A DNA stretch of 64,000 bases, taken from assembly GCA_963758555.1 (NCBI GenBank), contig CAVWVW010000003.1:1178001-1242000 (forward strand), read 5' to 3'. The notes under the pieces are model-generated. The model was not told the origin of the DNA. It worked only from the letters and a program-made list of their open reading frames with translations, and did no database searches. Within the stretch, counting starts at the first letter, position 1. Each line of letters opens with the position of its first letter. Below, in pieces: positions 1 through 8,697 of the stretch. Position numbers and translations under genes: made by a program. This DNA is from CAIUMH01 sp963758555 (GTDB lineage: Bacteria; Actinomycetota; Acidimicrobiia; Acidimicrobiales; RAAP-2).

Positions 1-29
1 GGACCTCGGCATGGAGGCCTCGAGAAGCC

Positions 30-1010
30 TCAGACGTGACCTCGCACCGGATGAGGCACGTAGGGCGCCTCGAGTGCTTCAAGCTCGGCCTCGGTCAGCT
101 CGAGCTCCATCGACGAGAGCGCATCAGAGAGGTGCTCGACCTTGGTGGCACCGACGATGGGGGCCGTGACCGCCTCACGCGAGAGGAGCCATGCCATCGC
201 CACCTGTGCCATGGGGACGTGACGGTGCTCGGCCACAGTCGAGACCGCATCGACCACGTCGAAGTCCGCCTCGCCGTAGAGGGCGTCGCCGAAGGTGTCG
301 CTCTGAGCGCGCAACGTCAGCTTCTCGCCTTGGCGGGTGCGGTTCCCGGCCAAGAGGCCCCGAGCCAACGGGCTCCACGGGATGATGCCGACGCCCTGGT
401 CGACGCACTGCGGGATCATCTCGCGCTCCTCCTCGCGATAGGCGAGGTTGTAGTGGTTCTGCATCGAGACGAACGCGGTGAGGCCCTCGAGTGCGGCTAC
501 GTGCTGCATCTTGGCGAACTGCCATGCATGCATCGAGCTGGCCCCGATGTAGCGAGCCTTGCCCGAGCGGACCACCTCGTGGAGCGCTCCCATCGTCTCG
601 GCGATCGGGACTGTCGGGTCAAAACGATGGATCTGGTACAGGTCGACGTAGTCAACGCCGAGCCGAGCCAAGGAGGCGTCGATGGCAGCGTGGATGTGCT
701 TGGCCGACAGACCGCGCCCATTCGCTCCCGGTGTCATCGGTCCATGGACCTTGGTGGCGAGGACGAGCTCGTCTCGACTCAGGTACTGCTGGACCAGCTT
801 GCCTGTGGTCTCCTCGCTGGTGCCCTCGGAGTAGACGTCTGCGGTGTCGAAGAACGTCACACCGCCCTCGACGGCGGTCTTGACGATCGTCGAGGCAACC
901 TCGTGATCGACCACCCACGGGCGCTGCTCGCTCTTCGTGCCGAAGCTCATCATCCCGAGACAGATCTTCGAGACCTTGAGGCCACTGCGGCCAAGGTTCA
1001 CGTACTCCAC
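30..1010 (-). CDS. Aldo/keto reductase
   Basis: NAD(P)H-dependent oxidoreductase of the aldo/keto reductase superfamily, a cytosolic TIM-barrel enzyme. The 326-residue product starts EYVNLGRSGLKVS, has the FFDTADVYSEG segment carrying the catalytic Asp and Tyr, a Lys in LATKVHGPM and a His in YQIHRFDP, which together form the usual Asp-Tyr-Lys-His tetrad. It ends with the conserved cofactor region PIVGATKVEHL. The GTG at 1010 was chosen because GGAGG lies 8 bases upstream; the open frame continues far upstream but without family-like sequence. The physiological substrate cannot be read from the sequence. It diverges from the MaoC-like gene at 1182. Confidence 0.9.
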   Translation of the reverse strand: MEYVNLGRSGLKVSKICLGMMSFGTKSEQRPWVVDHEVASTIVKTAVEGGVTFFDTADVYSEGTSEETTGKLVQQYLSRDELVLATKVHGPMTPGANGRGLSAKHIHAAIDASLARLGVDYVDLYQIHRFDPTVPIAETMGALHEVVRSGKARYIGASSMHAWQFAKMQHVAALEGLTAFVSMQNHYNLAYREEEREMIPQCVDQGVGIIPWSPLARGLLAGNRTRQGEKLTLRAQSDTFGDALYGEADFDVVDAVSTVAEHRHVPMAQVAMAWLLSREAVTAPIVGATKVEHLSDALSSMELELTEAELEALEAPYVPHPVRGHV

Positions 1011-1181
1011 TGCGACCACCTCCACGGCGCCCGATGGCGACCACAGACTCTGCCTAGCACGCAGCGATTCGGTGCCGCAGGCGATCGAGATCCCCTCGGA
1101 GCCCTCGGGAGCGCTCCACGCCACCCCCACTACGCTTGCTCTCTCGCCCCACCACGATCCTGCCCACGAAGGAGCCACGGA

Positions 1182-2069
1182 ATGACTGCCGACGCCACCG
1201 AGCCGACGATCCGGTTCGACGTCTCGCCGCGCAGCTTCGAGGGATCGATGAGCGCCAAGGAGTCGCTGGCCTACGCGGAGGCCACCCTCGATCCCCCACT
1301 CGCCGGTGAGACCGACCTCCTCGTCTCTCCGATGTCGTCGACCCGCTTGATCCACGAAGCAGCCAACGAGGTGCTCAACACCATGGTGGAGAATGGTGCG
1401 GTCACCGGGCCCGATGGTGGCCAGGTCCCCGGGGTCCACGCCGAGCACGACCTGGTCGTCCATCACCCCATCGCTCCCGAGCAGGCAGTCTCGTGGCACG
1501 CCTCGATGCGCTCGGCGCATCAGACGCCTGCCGGCGTGCTCCTCTCGGTTCTCGCTGAGCTCAGAGACGATCGTGGCACGCTGCTCATCGAGCACCTCTG
1601 GTCGACCATGATGGTCAAGGGCTCGACGACCTGCCTCCAGGGCCCGCCCGTCCCTGACCATCGGTTCCCTGAGTCGGCGAGAGCCCACCATGTCGGCGAG
1701 GAGCGCGTGGCGCTCAGTCGCGACCGCGGCGTCCTCTACGGCGAGGCCTCGGGTGACAGGGCGGGTCACGCCGTGAGCGATGAGATCGCCCGGCAAGAGG
1801 GCTATCCCTCCATGATCCTCCAAGGCATGTGCAGCCTTGCGATCTGCAGCGGAGCAGCCCTTCGCCTCGCGGGAGGTGGTGATCATCGCCGGATCCGACG
1901 CATCGCAGGTCGGCTCGCCGCGCCGGTCGTCCTCGGCCAAGATCTTCTCGTGAGGTGCTACGAGATCGAAGCGTCGACGACCGCGGAGCGCGCCGTCGCC
2001 TTTGAGGCCCACCAGGGCGACACCCTCTGCGTCGCCCATGGCCGCCTCGAGCTGGGGGCGGCTCCCTGA
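1182..2069 (+). CDS. MaoC-like double hot-dog protein
   Basis: A 295-residue protein resembling MaoC-type hydratases/dehydratases with two hot-dog halves, an N-terminal one around residues 15-135 and a C-terminal one around 150-290. The C-terminal half keeps YPSMILQGMCSLAI, the family's Gly-rich helix, and an Asp in YGEASGDRAGH. The canonical GDxNPLH hydratase motif is degenerate here: the NP pair is missing and the His is one residue closer to the Asp, so activity on enoyl-CoA substrates is uncertain. The ATG at 1182 is preceded by a purine-rich GAAGGAG. It probably acts on CoA thioesters in fatty acid or polyketide metabolism (family knowledge, not seen directly). Confidence 0.75.
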   Translation: MTADATEPTIRFDVSPRSFEGSMSAKESLAYAEATLDPPLAGETDLLVSPMSSTRLIHEAANEVLNTMVENGAVTGPDGGQVPGVHAEHDLVVHHPIAPEQAVSWHASMRSAHQTPAGVLLSVLAELRDDRGTLLIEHLWSTMMVKGSTTCLQGPPVPDHRFPESARAHHVGEERVALSRDRGVLYGEASGDRAGHAVSDEIARQEGYPSMILQGMCSLAICSGAALRLAGGGDHRRIRRIAGRLAAPVVLGQDLLVRCYEIEASTTAERAVAFEAHQGDTLCVAHGRLELGAAP

Positions 2070-2162
2070 GGCACCCAGCGGTCAGCGCAGCGCCCACTAC
2101 CCTTGGGCACGGCCTCTTGGGCCTCGTGAGCGACCTACCTGCCCCCTGAGGAGCCCTCGACG

Positions 2163-2744
2163 ATGGAGCTGATCATCATCCGCCACGGCGAGACGCCTTG
2201 GACGCTGACCGGCCAGCACACCGGAACCACCGAGCTCGCCCTCACCGAGCACGGCAAGCAGGAGGCCATAGGTGCGGCGAGCGTGGTCGAGGGCCTCCTC
2301 GACGACCGAGCGCCTCTCGTGCTCTCGAGTCCCCGGCAACGGGCTCTCGACACTGCGCACCTCGCCGTCCCCGACGCGGCCGTGGTCGAATCATCGCTCA
2401 TCGCGGAGTTCGACTACGGCACCTACGAAGGCCTGACCTCTGAGGAGATCCTCCGTGTGCGTCCCGGCTGGGACATCTGGACCGACGGCTGTCCAGAGGG
2501 AGAGACGCCAGAGGAAGCCGGCGTGCGGGCCCGAGCGTTCCTCGACGAGTTCGTCGACGGCGCTCAGCGCCCGGTCATCGCCGTCACGCACGGCCACTTC
2601 TCAAGGATCTTGGCGGCCGTTGCCCTTGGCTTGGCTCCCTCGCAGGGGGGTCTGCTGGCCAGCTCGACGGCATCGGTCTCGATGCTCACCGAGCATCTGG
2701 GCAAGCCCTGCCTCAGCCTCTGGAACGCCACTGCTTCGGTGTGA
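2163..2744 (+). CDS. Histidine phosphatase family protein
   Basis: A 193-residue phosphoglycerate-mutase-like phosphatase. The phosphorylated-histidine motif IIRHGETPW is at residues 4-12. GQHTGTTELALTEHG follows, and a second catalytic His lies in VTHGHFSRILA near residue 144. The GQHTG segment is typical of the SHB17/YK23 branch, which acts on sugar phosphates, but the substrate is not assignable from sequence. Purine-rich GAGGAG precedes the ATG by about nine bases. It stands alone on the plus strand between the MaoC-like gene and a convergent luciferase-like gene. Confidence 0.85.
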   Translation: MELIIIRHGETPWTLTGQHTGTTELALTEHGKQEAIGAASVVEGLLDDRAPLVLSSPRQRALDTAHLAVPDAAVVESSLIAEFDYGTYEGLTSEEILRVRPGWDIWTDGCPEGETPEEAGVRARAFLDEFVDGAQRPVIAVTHGHFSRILAAVALGLAPSQGGLLASSTASVSMLTEHLGKPCLSLWNATASV

Positions 2745-2777
2745 TCCCTCACGCCCCGAGCAGGTGCGCAGCAGTCC

Positions 2778-3749
2778 CTAGGCGAACGCTGGGAGGACCT
2801 GGTCCTCGAAGAGCTTGAGGCTCTCCCACGCCAGCGCCGGGGGGATACCGCCGCACATGGGGTGGAACATCCCAAAGGCGAAGGCAGCAGCCTTCTGCTC
2901 TTCGATCATCTCCTCCGGCGTGATGATGCGGTAGATCCCGCCGGCACGCAGCGCGTCGATGTCCTCGAAGCGCCGATACGGACTCGAGATGTTGTCCTGT
3001 GCCTGCCAGACGCCGTAGGCGTTCGTCTCGTGCAGGAAATAGGGCCCGAGCTGCTCCCAGCCGAGCTCGACGTCCTTAGCCAGTGCCACCGTCTCGACCG
3101 CCCCGATCGGGCTCTCGCCCGGATCAGGCTTGCCGAGCTCGAGCAGCTCTGCTCGATAGAACGCCCAGATCTCCGCGTCAGTGGGGATGAAGCCGTCAGC
3201 GATCCTGGCCGCTCGCACAGCGGCAGCCTTGCTGCTGCCTCCCATCGAGACGCTGGGTCCACCTGGTCGATCGGGAGCTGGCGTGATCTTGATGGTCCGG
3301 CCACGAAACTCGAACGGCTCGCCGGCGAAGGCAGCCTTGAGCATGGTGACCGTCTCGGCAACTCGCTTGCCACGCTCGTTCATCGCCACGTCGTAGAGGG
3401 CGAACTCCTCGTGGACGTAGCCAGCCGCCACGATGAGATCGACCCTGCCTCGACTCAGGTTGTCGAGCACCACCATGTCCTCAGCCAAGCGGATGGGGTC
3501 ATAGAAGGGGGCGATGAGCGCAGCGATGGCGAAGCGCACCTGGGTGGTCCTTGCCGCCATGGCCGCCAGCATCGGGATCGGGCTGGGCAGATATCCGTCG
3601 TCCGAGCTGTGGTGCTCGGAGATCGAGATGTTCACGCAACCGAGGTCGTCGGCCCACGAGGCCATGTCAAGAGCCGCCGCGTAGCGATCTGCCATGGTCG
3701 TGCCGGCGAAGGCGGGGTTCCTGAAATCGAAGCGAAGGCCAAAGAGCAT
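2778..3749 (-). CDS. LLM class flavin-dependent oxidoreductase
   Basis: A 323-residue luciferase-like monooxygenase. It begins FGLRFDFRNPAFAG and contains ISEHHSSDDGYLPSPI and a VDLIVAAGYVHEEF segment, both characteristic of bacterial luciferase-like barrels that use FMN or F420. CofC at 36383 shows that the organism makes F420, so either cofactor is possible. The ATG at 3749 matches the family N-terminus and sits 6 bases after a TAGGAT -10 on the minus strand, implying a leaderless transcript. Its first 118 bases are overlapped by the reading frame of the upstream DUF1643 gene, which may be a frameshift artefact. Confidence 0.88.
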   Translation of the reverse strand: MLFGLRFDFRNPAFAGTTMADRYAAALDMASWADDLGCVNISISEHHSSDDGYLPSPIPMLAAMAARTTQVRFAIAALIAPFYDPIRLAEDMVVLDNLSRGRVDLIVAAGYVHEEFALYDVAMNERGKRVAETVTMLKAAFAGEPFEFRGRTIKITPAPDRPGGPSVSMGGSSKAAAVRAARIADGFIPTDAEIWAFYRAELLELGKPDPGESPIGAVETVALAKDVELGWEQLGPYFLHETNAYGVWQAQDNISSPYRRFEDIDALRAGGIYRIITPEEMIEEQKAAAFAFGMFHPMCGGIPPALAWESLKLFEDQVLPAFA

Positions 3750-4444
3750 GGTGGGATCCTAGGACGAGCCCAGACCGGGTGCCTGGGTCTCGGGTTGAAG
3801 GGGCGCGCCCCCAGCGGTCGTGCCGTGGGCAGCAGGTCGCCAGGCAGATAGAGAGGGTGGCGCGGGTGGCCTTCCTTGGTGAGTCCGAGGACCATCGGTC
3901 GAACGCCGGCCCGCTCGAGGAGCATGAACACGACCTCATGGCGACCTCCCAAGGTGCCATGGACGCCCCAGCCGCAGACAACCACGTCGGCCGCCACGGC
4001 AGCAGCGACGATGGATTCGTCGTTGTGGACTCCGATGGGGTCGAGTGCGTCACGCAGGGCTCTTGGATCAGTGGCCCTCAGTGCGAAGAGGTTGACCACC
4101 TCGAGCGCTCCCGCGCCCCACGACCGGGCAAAGCCGGCACAACGCCTCACGGTGGCGTCGAGGCGAGCCGCATCGGCGGTCGATGGATTGAGCATCACGA
4201 AGCAGACCCGCGAGCCCGTGACGTCCCAGATCCGGGACAGTCGATAGCGATAGCGTCGCTGCGCATCAAAGGTCGCCGTGCCGTGCCCCCACGCACCGCT
4301 GTGCGTCTCGACGATCACGTGATGGCCCGACTCGACCAAGAGCGGATCGGCGCTCGCGCCCCGGGTCTCGACGTCCGAGCCGGGAGCGGCGCTCGAGGCA
4401 GAAGCCGCTCCCACCAAGGCCATCGAGGGAGGACTCGTCCACAT
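3632..4444 (-). CDS. DUF1643 family protein, possibly with a frameshifted C-terminus
   Basis: The core (about residues 60-205) matches the DUF1643 family: RRYRYRLSRIWD, FVMLNPSTADA, EVVNLFALRATDP, CGWGVHG and LTKEGHPRHPLYLPG. The family's function is unknown. ATG 4444 is chosen because TAGGTT lies 7 bases upstream, a leaderless arrangement; a GTG at 4507 is the alternative. The family normally ends soon after HPLYLPG, but here the frame runs on for about 60 residues and overlaps the next gene by 118 bases with low-complexity Pro/Arg sequence. A one-base change in the G5 run near 3808-3812 would instead end the gene at a TAG at 3759-3761. Confidence 0.7.
   Translation of the reverse strand: MWTSPPSMALVGAASASSAAPGSDVETRGASADPLLVESGHHVIVETHSGAWGHGTATFDAQRRYRYRLSRIWDVTGSRVCFVMLNPSTADAARLDATVRRCAGFARSWGAGALEVVNLFALRATDPRALRDALDPIGVHNDESIVAAAVAADVVVCGWGVHGTLGGRHEVVFMLLERAGVRPMVLGLTKEGHPRHPLYLPGDLLPTARPLGARPFNPRPRHPVWARPRIPPCSLAFASISGTPPSPARPWQIATRRLLTWPRGPTTSVA
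3756..3761 (-). promoter_or_regulatory. -10 element of the luciferase-like gene
   Basis: TAGGAT on the minus strand ends 6 bases before the ATG at 3749, so transcription would begin at or next to the start codon. No -35 consensus is obvious. Confidence 0.5.
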
Positions 4445-4451
4445 GGCGACC

Positions 4452-4550
4452 AACCTAGGGCTGCGCTCGGCTCTGCCAGAGAGGCCCTCTCGGCACTCTG
4501 AGAGCACCGGTCGCTTCCCCAGAGCGAGCAGGTGCCGGCAGTCCTAGCAT
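4452..4550. promoter_or_regulatory. Divergent leaderless promoters, DUF1643 / SDR
   Basis: Minus strand: TAGGTT at 4452-4457, 7 bases from ATG 4444. Plus strand: TAGCAT at 4545-4550, 7 bases from ATG 4558. The second site decides the SDR start, because the alternative ATG at 4549 lies inside the -10 itself. Confidence 0.55.
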
Positions 4551-4557
4551 GAGGCGC

Positions 4558-5328
4558 ATGACCTTCTCTGAGCGCTACGGACCATGGGCGGTCGTCGCAG
4601 GCGCCTCGGAGGGGGTGGGGTCCGCGGTAGCTCGTCTCCTCGGCGAGAAGGGCGTCAACGTCGTCTTGGTGGCTCGCAACGAGCAGAAGCTCAAGGAGGT
4701 GGCCTCGAGCGTCGCCACCGACACCAGGATCGTCGTCTTGGACCTCTCGACGCCTGATGCCAGCGAGGAGCTCGCCACGGCGACGGCCGACCTCGAGGTA
4801 GGCCTCCTGATCTACAACGCCGGCGCCGATCCGCACACCTCGACGTTCTTGGGCAAGCCAGCCGCCGTCTGGCAGGAGATGGTGGCGCGCAACTGCACCA
4901 CCGTGCTCGGGACGACCCATCACTTCGCGAGCGCCATGGTCGAGCGCGGCCGTGGCGGCATCGTGCTGGTGACCTCAGGTGCCGCCTGGGCGGGCGCCTC
5001 TCACCTCGCCGTGTACGGGGCATCGAAGGCCTTCGACCTCTTGCTTGGCGAATCGCTCTGGGCTGAGCTTGGACCGCTTGGCGTCGACGTCTTGGCGATG
5101 GTGCTCGGCCAGACCGACACGCCGGCGTATCGTCGCGTCCTCAAGGGTCGCGAGGTCGAAGGCATGGCCGATCCCGACGACGTGGCGAGAGACATGCTCG
5201 ACTACCTCGCTGACGGGCCGACCTTCCCTCCGGACCCGTCCCCCTTCGGTCCCCTCCCTCGACGCCAAGCGGTCGAGATCATGACGCAAGGTGCAGCCGC
5301 CTCCTTCAGCGAGGAGCCCAACAGCTAA
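4558..5328 (+). CDS. SDR family NAD(P)-dependent oxidoreductase
   Basis: A 256-residue short-chain dehydrogenase. It has a dinucleotide-binding GASEGVGSAVA near residue 15, IYNAGAD near 87, the catalytic Ser in LVTSGAAW, and YGASKAFD carrying the Tyr and Lys. The GASEGxG form is typical of SDRs annotated as ketoacyl or steroid reductases, but substrate is unknown. The start at 4558 rests on the TAGCAT -10 seven bases upstream. It is convergent with the SCO1-like gene, with only 17 bases between stop codons. Confidence 0.87.
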   Translation: MTFSERYGPWAVVAGASEGVGSAVARLLGEKGVNVVLVARNEQKLKEVASSVATDTRIVVLDLSTPDASEELATATADLEVGLLIYNAGADPHTSTFLGKPAAVWQEMVARNCTTVLGTTHHFASAMVERGRGGIVLVTSGAAWAGASHLAVYGASKAFDLLLGESLWAELGPLGVDVLAMVLGQTDTPAYRRVLKGREVEGMADPDDVARDMLDYLADGPTFPPDPSPFGPLPRRQAVEIMTQGAAASFSEEPNS

Positions 5329-5345
5329 GCGTGCCGTCGGCCCGA

Positions 5346-6086
5346 TCAGGGCTCGAGCGATGCCGCGACGGCAGCGATGCCGCTGCCCCACGCGGAGAGT
5401 TGCGCTGGCGGCAGGTAGGCCGCGCCGTCAGGCTTGAACGCCGTGGTCGAGGTGGCCAGGTAGCGGAGGTGACCGCTCGGGTCGATGAAGTAGACCTGCG
5501 AGGAGTGCTTCACGTCAGCGGTGGGGCTCGATGCCTCGACCTCGACGCCGTAGTCGTGCCAGATCGCTTGCAGGGTGGCCGGCGTGCCCGTGGAGAAGTG
5601 CCAGGTCGGCACGGCGTTCAAACCCTCTTTGTTCGTGAAGGCAGCCATGTCTGCCACGGCGGTGGTGTACTGGTTGACGTTGACCGTCAGGAACACGACG
5701 TCGCGGCCCTTTCCACCGAGATCGTGGTACGCGTCGACGACCTCGTGCGATGCGATCGGACAGATGTCGACGCAGTGCGGATCCATGAACTGGAGGACCA
5801 CGGTCTTGCCCCGGAACTCCGACAGCGAGACCGTCGCTCCCCGCTGGTCGGTGAGCGTGAAGTCCTTGGCCACCGATGGCGCGACCGGCGCCAGGCTCAT
5901 CTGATCAGCCAGCTCGGTGGGCACGCTCGGCGGGATCCCCCCGGTGCGGTCCGGGAGGGAGCCAGACGACGAGCGCGTCGCGAGCACCGCTGTCAGGTAC
6001 GCGATCAGGCCCAGAGCCACCACGAGGGCGAGCAGCCAGAGTGGCCGCCGTGCAGGCTCGAGGCTCCTCGTGGGGGGCTCGCTCAT
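5346..6086 (-). CDS. SCO1/SenC family copper-binding thioredoxin-fold protein
   Basis: A 246-residue membrane-anchored protein with an N-terminal transmembrane helix at about residues 15-35. A thioredoxin-like domain follows, with Cys105 and Cys109 in HCVDIC and His194 in KHSSQVYFID. These are the three copper ligands of the SCO family, which delivers copper to cytochrome c oxidase CuA or controls its thiol state outside the membrane. No oxidase genes are in the window. The gene is a single unit on the minus strand. Confidence 0.88.
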   Translation of the reverse strand: MSEPPTRSLEPARRPLWLLALVVALGLIAYLTAVLATRSSSGSLPDRTGGIPPSVPTELADQMSLAPVAPSVAKDFTLTDQRGATVSLSEFRGKTVVLQFMDPHCVDICPIASHEVVDAYHDLGGKGRDVVFLTVNVNQYTTAVADMAAFTNKEGLNAVPTWHFSTGTPATLQAIWHDYGVEVEASSPTADVKHSSQVYFIDPSGHLRYLATSTTAFKPDGAAYLPPAQLSAWGSGIAAVAASLEP

Positions 6087-6234
6087 CGACGCGCGGTGCC
6101 GCGGCGCGGCCGAACGCCGACGAGGGTGCTCATGATCACGTGCTGGAGGTTAAGCAGGAGCGCTCAGAGAGGCAACGCGCCCACTGCGCCGCTGGACCAC
6201 CTGAGCCTGAGACCAGCTGGCGCCGGTCTCGGCG

Positions 6235-6720
6235 TCAGCCAGCTGCTTCGAGCCCGATCTCGAGCAGGTCGCTGGCGTGAATCCACTCGTCGGCAAGTGC
6301 GACACCGCCGGCATCGACGATCGCCTCACGAAGCGGAATGGCCCACAGGTGCTCGAGCAAGATGATCGCTGCGGCCGAGCCGTTCGGGATGGCATCGGCG
6401 ACGTACCACGTCTCCTCGTCTGCGATGAGGTGGCCGTCTGACCCCGCCGACGCACCGAGCAGCGCTCCCGCCTCGGCGTCGCCGTAGCCGAAGCCGACGA
6501 GGGCACCGACGATCGCTCCCATCTCGGTGGCCTCATCGGTGGTCAGGTCACTGACCTGCAACGCGGTGACGTCACCGTTCTCATCCTTCTGCACCACGAG
6601 GGCATCAACGATCTTGACGAACTCGTGCTGGCGCAGGCGATCGAGCTCTGCTGCGATCTTCCCTGTGAACTGGGGCTCGGAGAAGCCGAGCACCAACATC
6701 TGTACTGGACCCATCTGCAT
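6235..6720 (-). CDS. DUF6325/DUF1269-like protein
   Basis: A 161-residue protein. It starts GPVQMLVLGFSEPQFTG, carries VVQKDENGDV near residue 45, a Gly/Ala-rich segment GAIVGALVGFGYGD, and PNGSAAAIILLEHLWA near residue 125. This layout matches small actinobacterial proteins of the DUF6325/DUF1269 type, whose role is unknown. ATG 6720 is preceded by AAAGG. The SHOCT-domain gene ends 15 bases upstream, so the two form one operon; that pairing is common in actinobacteria and hints at a shared membrane-stress role (inference). Confidence 0.75.
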   Translation of the reverse strand: MQMGPVQMLVLGFSEPQFTGKIAAELDRLRQHEFVKIVDALVVQKDENGDVTALQVSDLTTDEATEMGAIVGALVGFGYGDAEAGALLGASAGSDGHLIADEETWYVADAIPNGSAAAIILLEHLWAIPLREAIVDAGGVALADEWIHASDLLEIGLEAAG

Positions 6721-6735
6721 GGCTGTGCCTTTCGC

Positions 6736-7035
6736 TCAGGAGCTCGCGAGGATCTTCTGCTTCTGCAGGTCGAACTCCGCCTGCGTCAACACCCCATCAT
6801 CGAGCAGCTTCTTCAGGTTCTCGAGTTGGGTCACCATGTCGGCGCCGCCCGGCGCCGAGCTCGCCGCAGCAGGAGCAGGTGCGGCAGCGGCCTGCTGAGC
6901 CTGCAGGTCAGCGATGTCTTGGTTCTGCTGCGCCTCAGCGTTCTGCGCGTTGGCTGACTTCGTCCCCGAGTGATGGGCGACCGCAGCCACGCCTCCGATG
7001 ACCGCAGCTCTCCTGAGTGGTCTCCGTCTCATCAT
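6736..7035 (-). CDS. SHOCT domain protein
   Basis: About 99 residues. It has an Arg-rich N-terminus, a short hydrophobic/Ala segment (RRAAVIGGVAAVAHHS), a Gln/Ala linker and a C-terminal SHOCT domain, LENLKKLLDDGVLTQAEFD. SHOCT is a short C-terminal oligomerisation module of unknown detailed role. The start was placed at the tandem ATGs 7035/7032 because GAGGA lies just upstream; the open frame extends to 7116 without family support. It is the first gene of a pair with the DUF6325-like gene. Confidence 0.8.
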   Translation of the reverse strand: MMRRRPLRRAAVIGGVAAVAHHSGTKSANAQNAEAQQNQDIADLQAQQAAAAPAPAAASSAPGGADMVTQLENLKKLLDDGVLTQAEFDLQKQKILASS

Positions 7036-7190
7036 GATGCGTCCTCGATTCTCGTGGTCATTCGGCGCACGAGATCTCGTGCGCCTCAGCGAACGTACAC
7101 CTTCTTTCGGTTCCACGGTTGCACGTATAGAGAACCCGCACCCCCTCGACCCAGCAAAGGGTCGCCTCGGCTCACCGTGGCAGCGATGCG

Positions 7191-7264
7191 TGGGCGCTGA
7201 GGGACTCGAACCCCCGACCGCCTGGTTGTAAACCAGGTGCTCTGACCAACTGAGCTAAGCGCCC
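7191..7264 (-). tRNA. tRNA-Val (anticodon UAC)
   Basis: A full cloverleaf reads on the minus strand: acceptor GGGCGCT pairing with AGCGCCC, D-arm TAGCTCAGTTGGTCAGAGC, anticodon stem CCTGG/CCAGG with loop TTTACAA (anticodon TAC), and T-arm with GGTTCGAGTCC. The discriminator is A and no CCA is encoded. A UAC anticodon decodes valine GUA/GUG. Confidence 0.95.
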
Positions 7265-7342
7265 GAGAACGAGCAAGGTTACGCCAGCGCCGACAACCCG
7301 GTCCTCACACGAGATCGAGGCCCTTGTGTCGATCAGCTATCC

Positions 7343-8023
7343 CTATTTGAGGATGTTGACAGCTCTGGCGATGACCAGCAGGCCGACGACCAGGGAGATC
7401 GCCGATTCCGCCATCATCATCAGCTTCGCCCATGGCTTGATCGCTGAGACGTCAGTGGGGCTGAAGGCGGTGGCGGTGGCGAAGGAGAAGTGGAAGTAGT
7501 CGACGAACTTAGGGGTCCAGCCCTCTGGGACGTGGTCTTCGTGGACCATCTCTGGAAAGACGAGAGCGGGCGTGCGCGTGCTGCCGAGGGCCCGCGCGGC
7601 GGAGCCACCTCGATCGAGGTCCCAGTACCAGAGACCGAAGGCGATCACGTTGGTCAGCCAGATCGCGCCGCCACTGGCCAAGAGGAGCTTGGCGTCGTTC
7701 GTGAAGCTCGAGACGTCGACGATGGCGATGACCAGCTTGATCGCGGCGGCCGCGTTGGCCACGGTGATGAACCCGATGAGACCGAGCGTGACCACGCGAA
7801 GCCACGTCTGCTGCTTGTCGATCCTCCCGGGATCCCCGATGATGAGGACCACCAGCAGCACAGCGATGACCGCGGGGAACACCCAGCGAGCGTCGCCGCT
7901 GCGAAGCTCGTCGGGCAGCGCGCCACGCAGCAGGCCCGCCACGACGATTGCCAGCGCCATCGGCCATCGGGGCTCTGCTCTCGATTGCGTCGTCGCCTCG
8001 CTCTGTGGCGCGTCCTCAGGCAC
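7343..8023 (-). CDS. DUF1345-like integral membrane protein
   Basis: A 226-residue protein with about five or six hydrophobic segments: 20-36, 48-64, 78-98, 120-140 and 195-222. The region YFHFSFATATAFSPTDV followed by a final helix ending VIARAVNIL resembles the pore-like motif and C-terminus of DUF1345 membrane proteins, whose function is unknown. The start is GTG 8023, with GAGGTGG about eight bases upstream. It is a single gene downstream of the SRPBCC remnant on the same strand. Confidence 0.65.
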   Translation of the reverse strand: MPEDAPQSEATTQSRAEPRWPMALAIVVAGLLRGALPDELRSGDARWVFPAVIAVLLVVLIIGDPGRIDKQQTWLRVVTLGLIGFITVANAAAAIKLVIAIVDVSSFTNDAKLLLASGGAIWLTNVIAFGLWYWDLDRGGSAARALGSTRTPALVFPEMVHEDHVPEGWTPKFVDYFHFSFATATAFSPTDVSAIKPWAKLMMMAESAISLVVGLLVIARAVNILK

Positions 8024-8104
8024 CAGTGGGCCACCTCGCCGCGGGGGTGACGCACGGCCTCGTCTCTCTGAAGCTCGTGGCGCGTGGCGAGAGGGGCGCT
8101 CGAC

Positions 8105-8591
8105 TCACGCAGGCTCGTCGGACGCAGGCTCGAAGTGTGCCGCCAGGTTGTCCACCGAACGCTGCATCATGGCTTCGGGAACCACGGGGTAGTGCACAGC
8201 TCGCTCCTCGCCGACGCCCGACCAGTCGCAGTAGTTGGTCACCTCGCTCTCCGACGTGCCCACGGCTGTGATCGCCCAGCCGTACACGTGACCCCACGAG
8301 GGTCGCTCGGGCGTCCCCACGCTCCACTCGAGCAGCGAGTCAGGCTCGAACCTGGTCACCGTGTTGAACGACGTGTACCTACCCATGGGCAGATCACCCA
8401 GGGGCTCTCGGTCCATCTCCATCACGAAGGTGTCGCCGACCGCGCTAGACCACGCGGGCATCCGGCGCCGCCTGGAGCATGCCGGAACCATCGATCGTCA
8501 CCTGACCAGCTGGGTCGCAGACGAGAGCGAAGACCTCAGGGGGTGACGCATGGACCGTTCGACTGACACCAAGCCTTGTCGTGCTCGCCAT
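8105..8591 (-). pseudogene. SRPBCC family protein, frameshifted
   Basis: Two frames together encode one SRPBCC (START-like ligand-binding) protein of about 162 residues. From ATG 8591 the first frame reads SRTVHASPPEVFALVCDP and then VTIDGSGMLQAAPDA, the classic N-terminal strand and helix, before hitting a stop near 8446. A second frame resumes with SSAVGDTFVMEMD and continues to GWAITAVGTSESEVTNY and the C-terminal helix, ending at 8105. A single-base shift is needed around 8445-8470. Both halves look family-conserved, so the break is recent or a sequencing error. Related proteins are annotated as polyketide cyclase/dehydrase; ligand unknown. Confidence 0.8.
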
Positions 8592-8697
8592 GGGGCTCTC
8601 GCTTTCATCGATGGCAGCCGACGCTACTTGGTCGACGGCAGCGAGAGCGGGGAGGCGAGGCCAGAGCGCCGACGAAATGGCGTCAGCTCAGCGGGAT

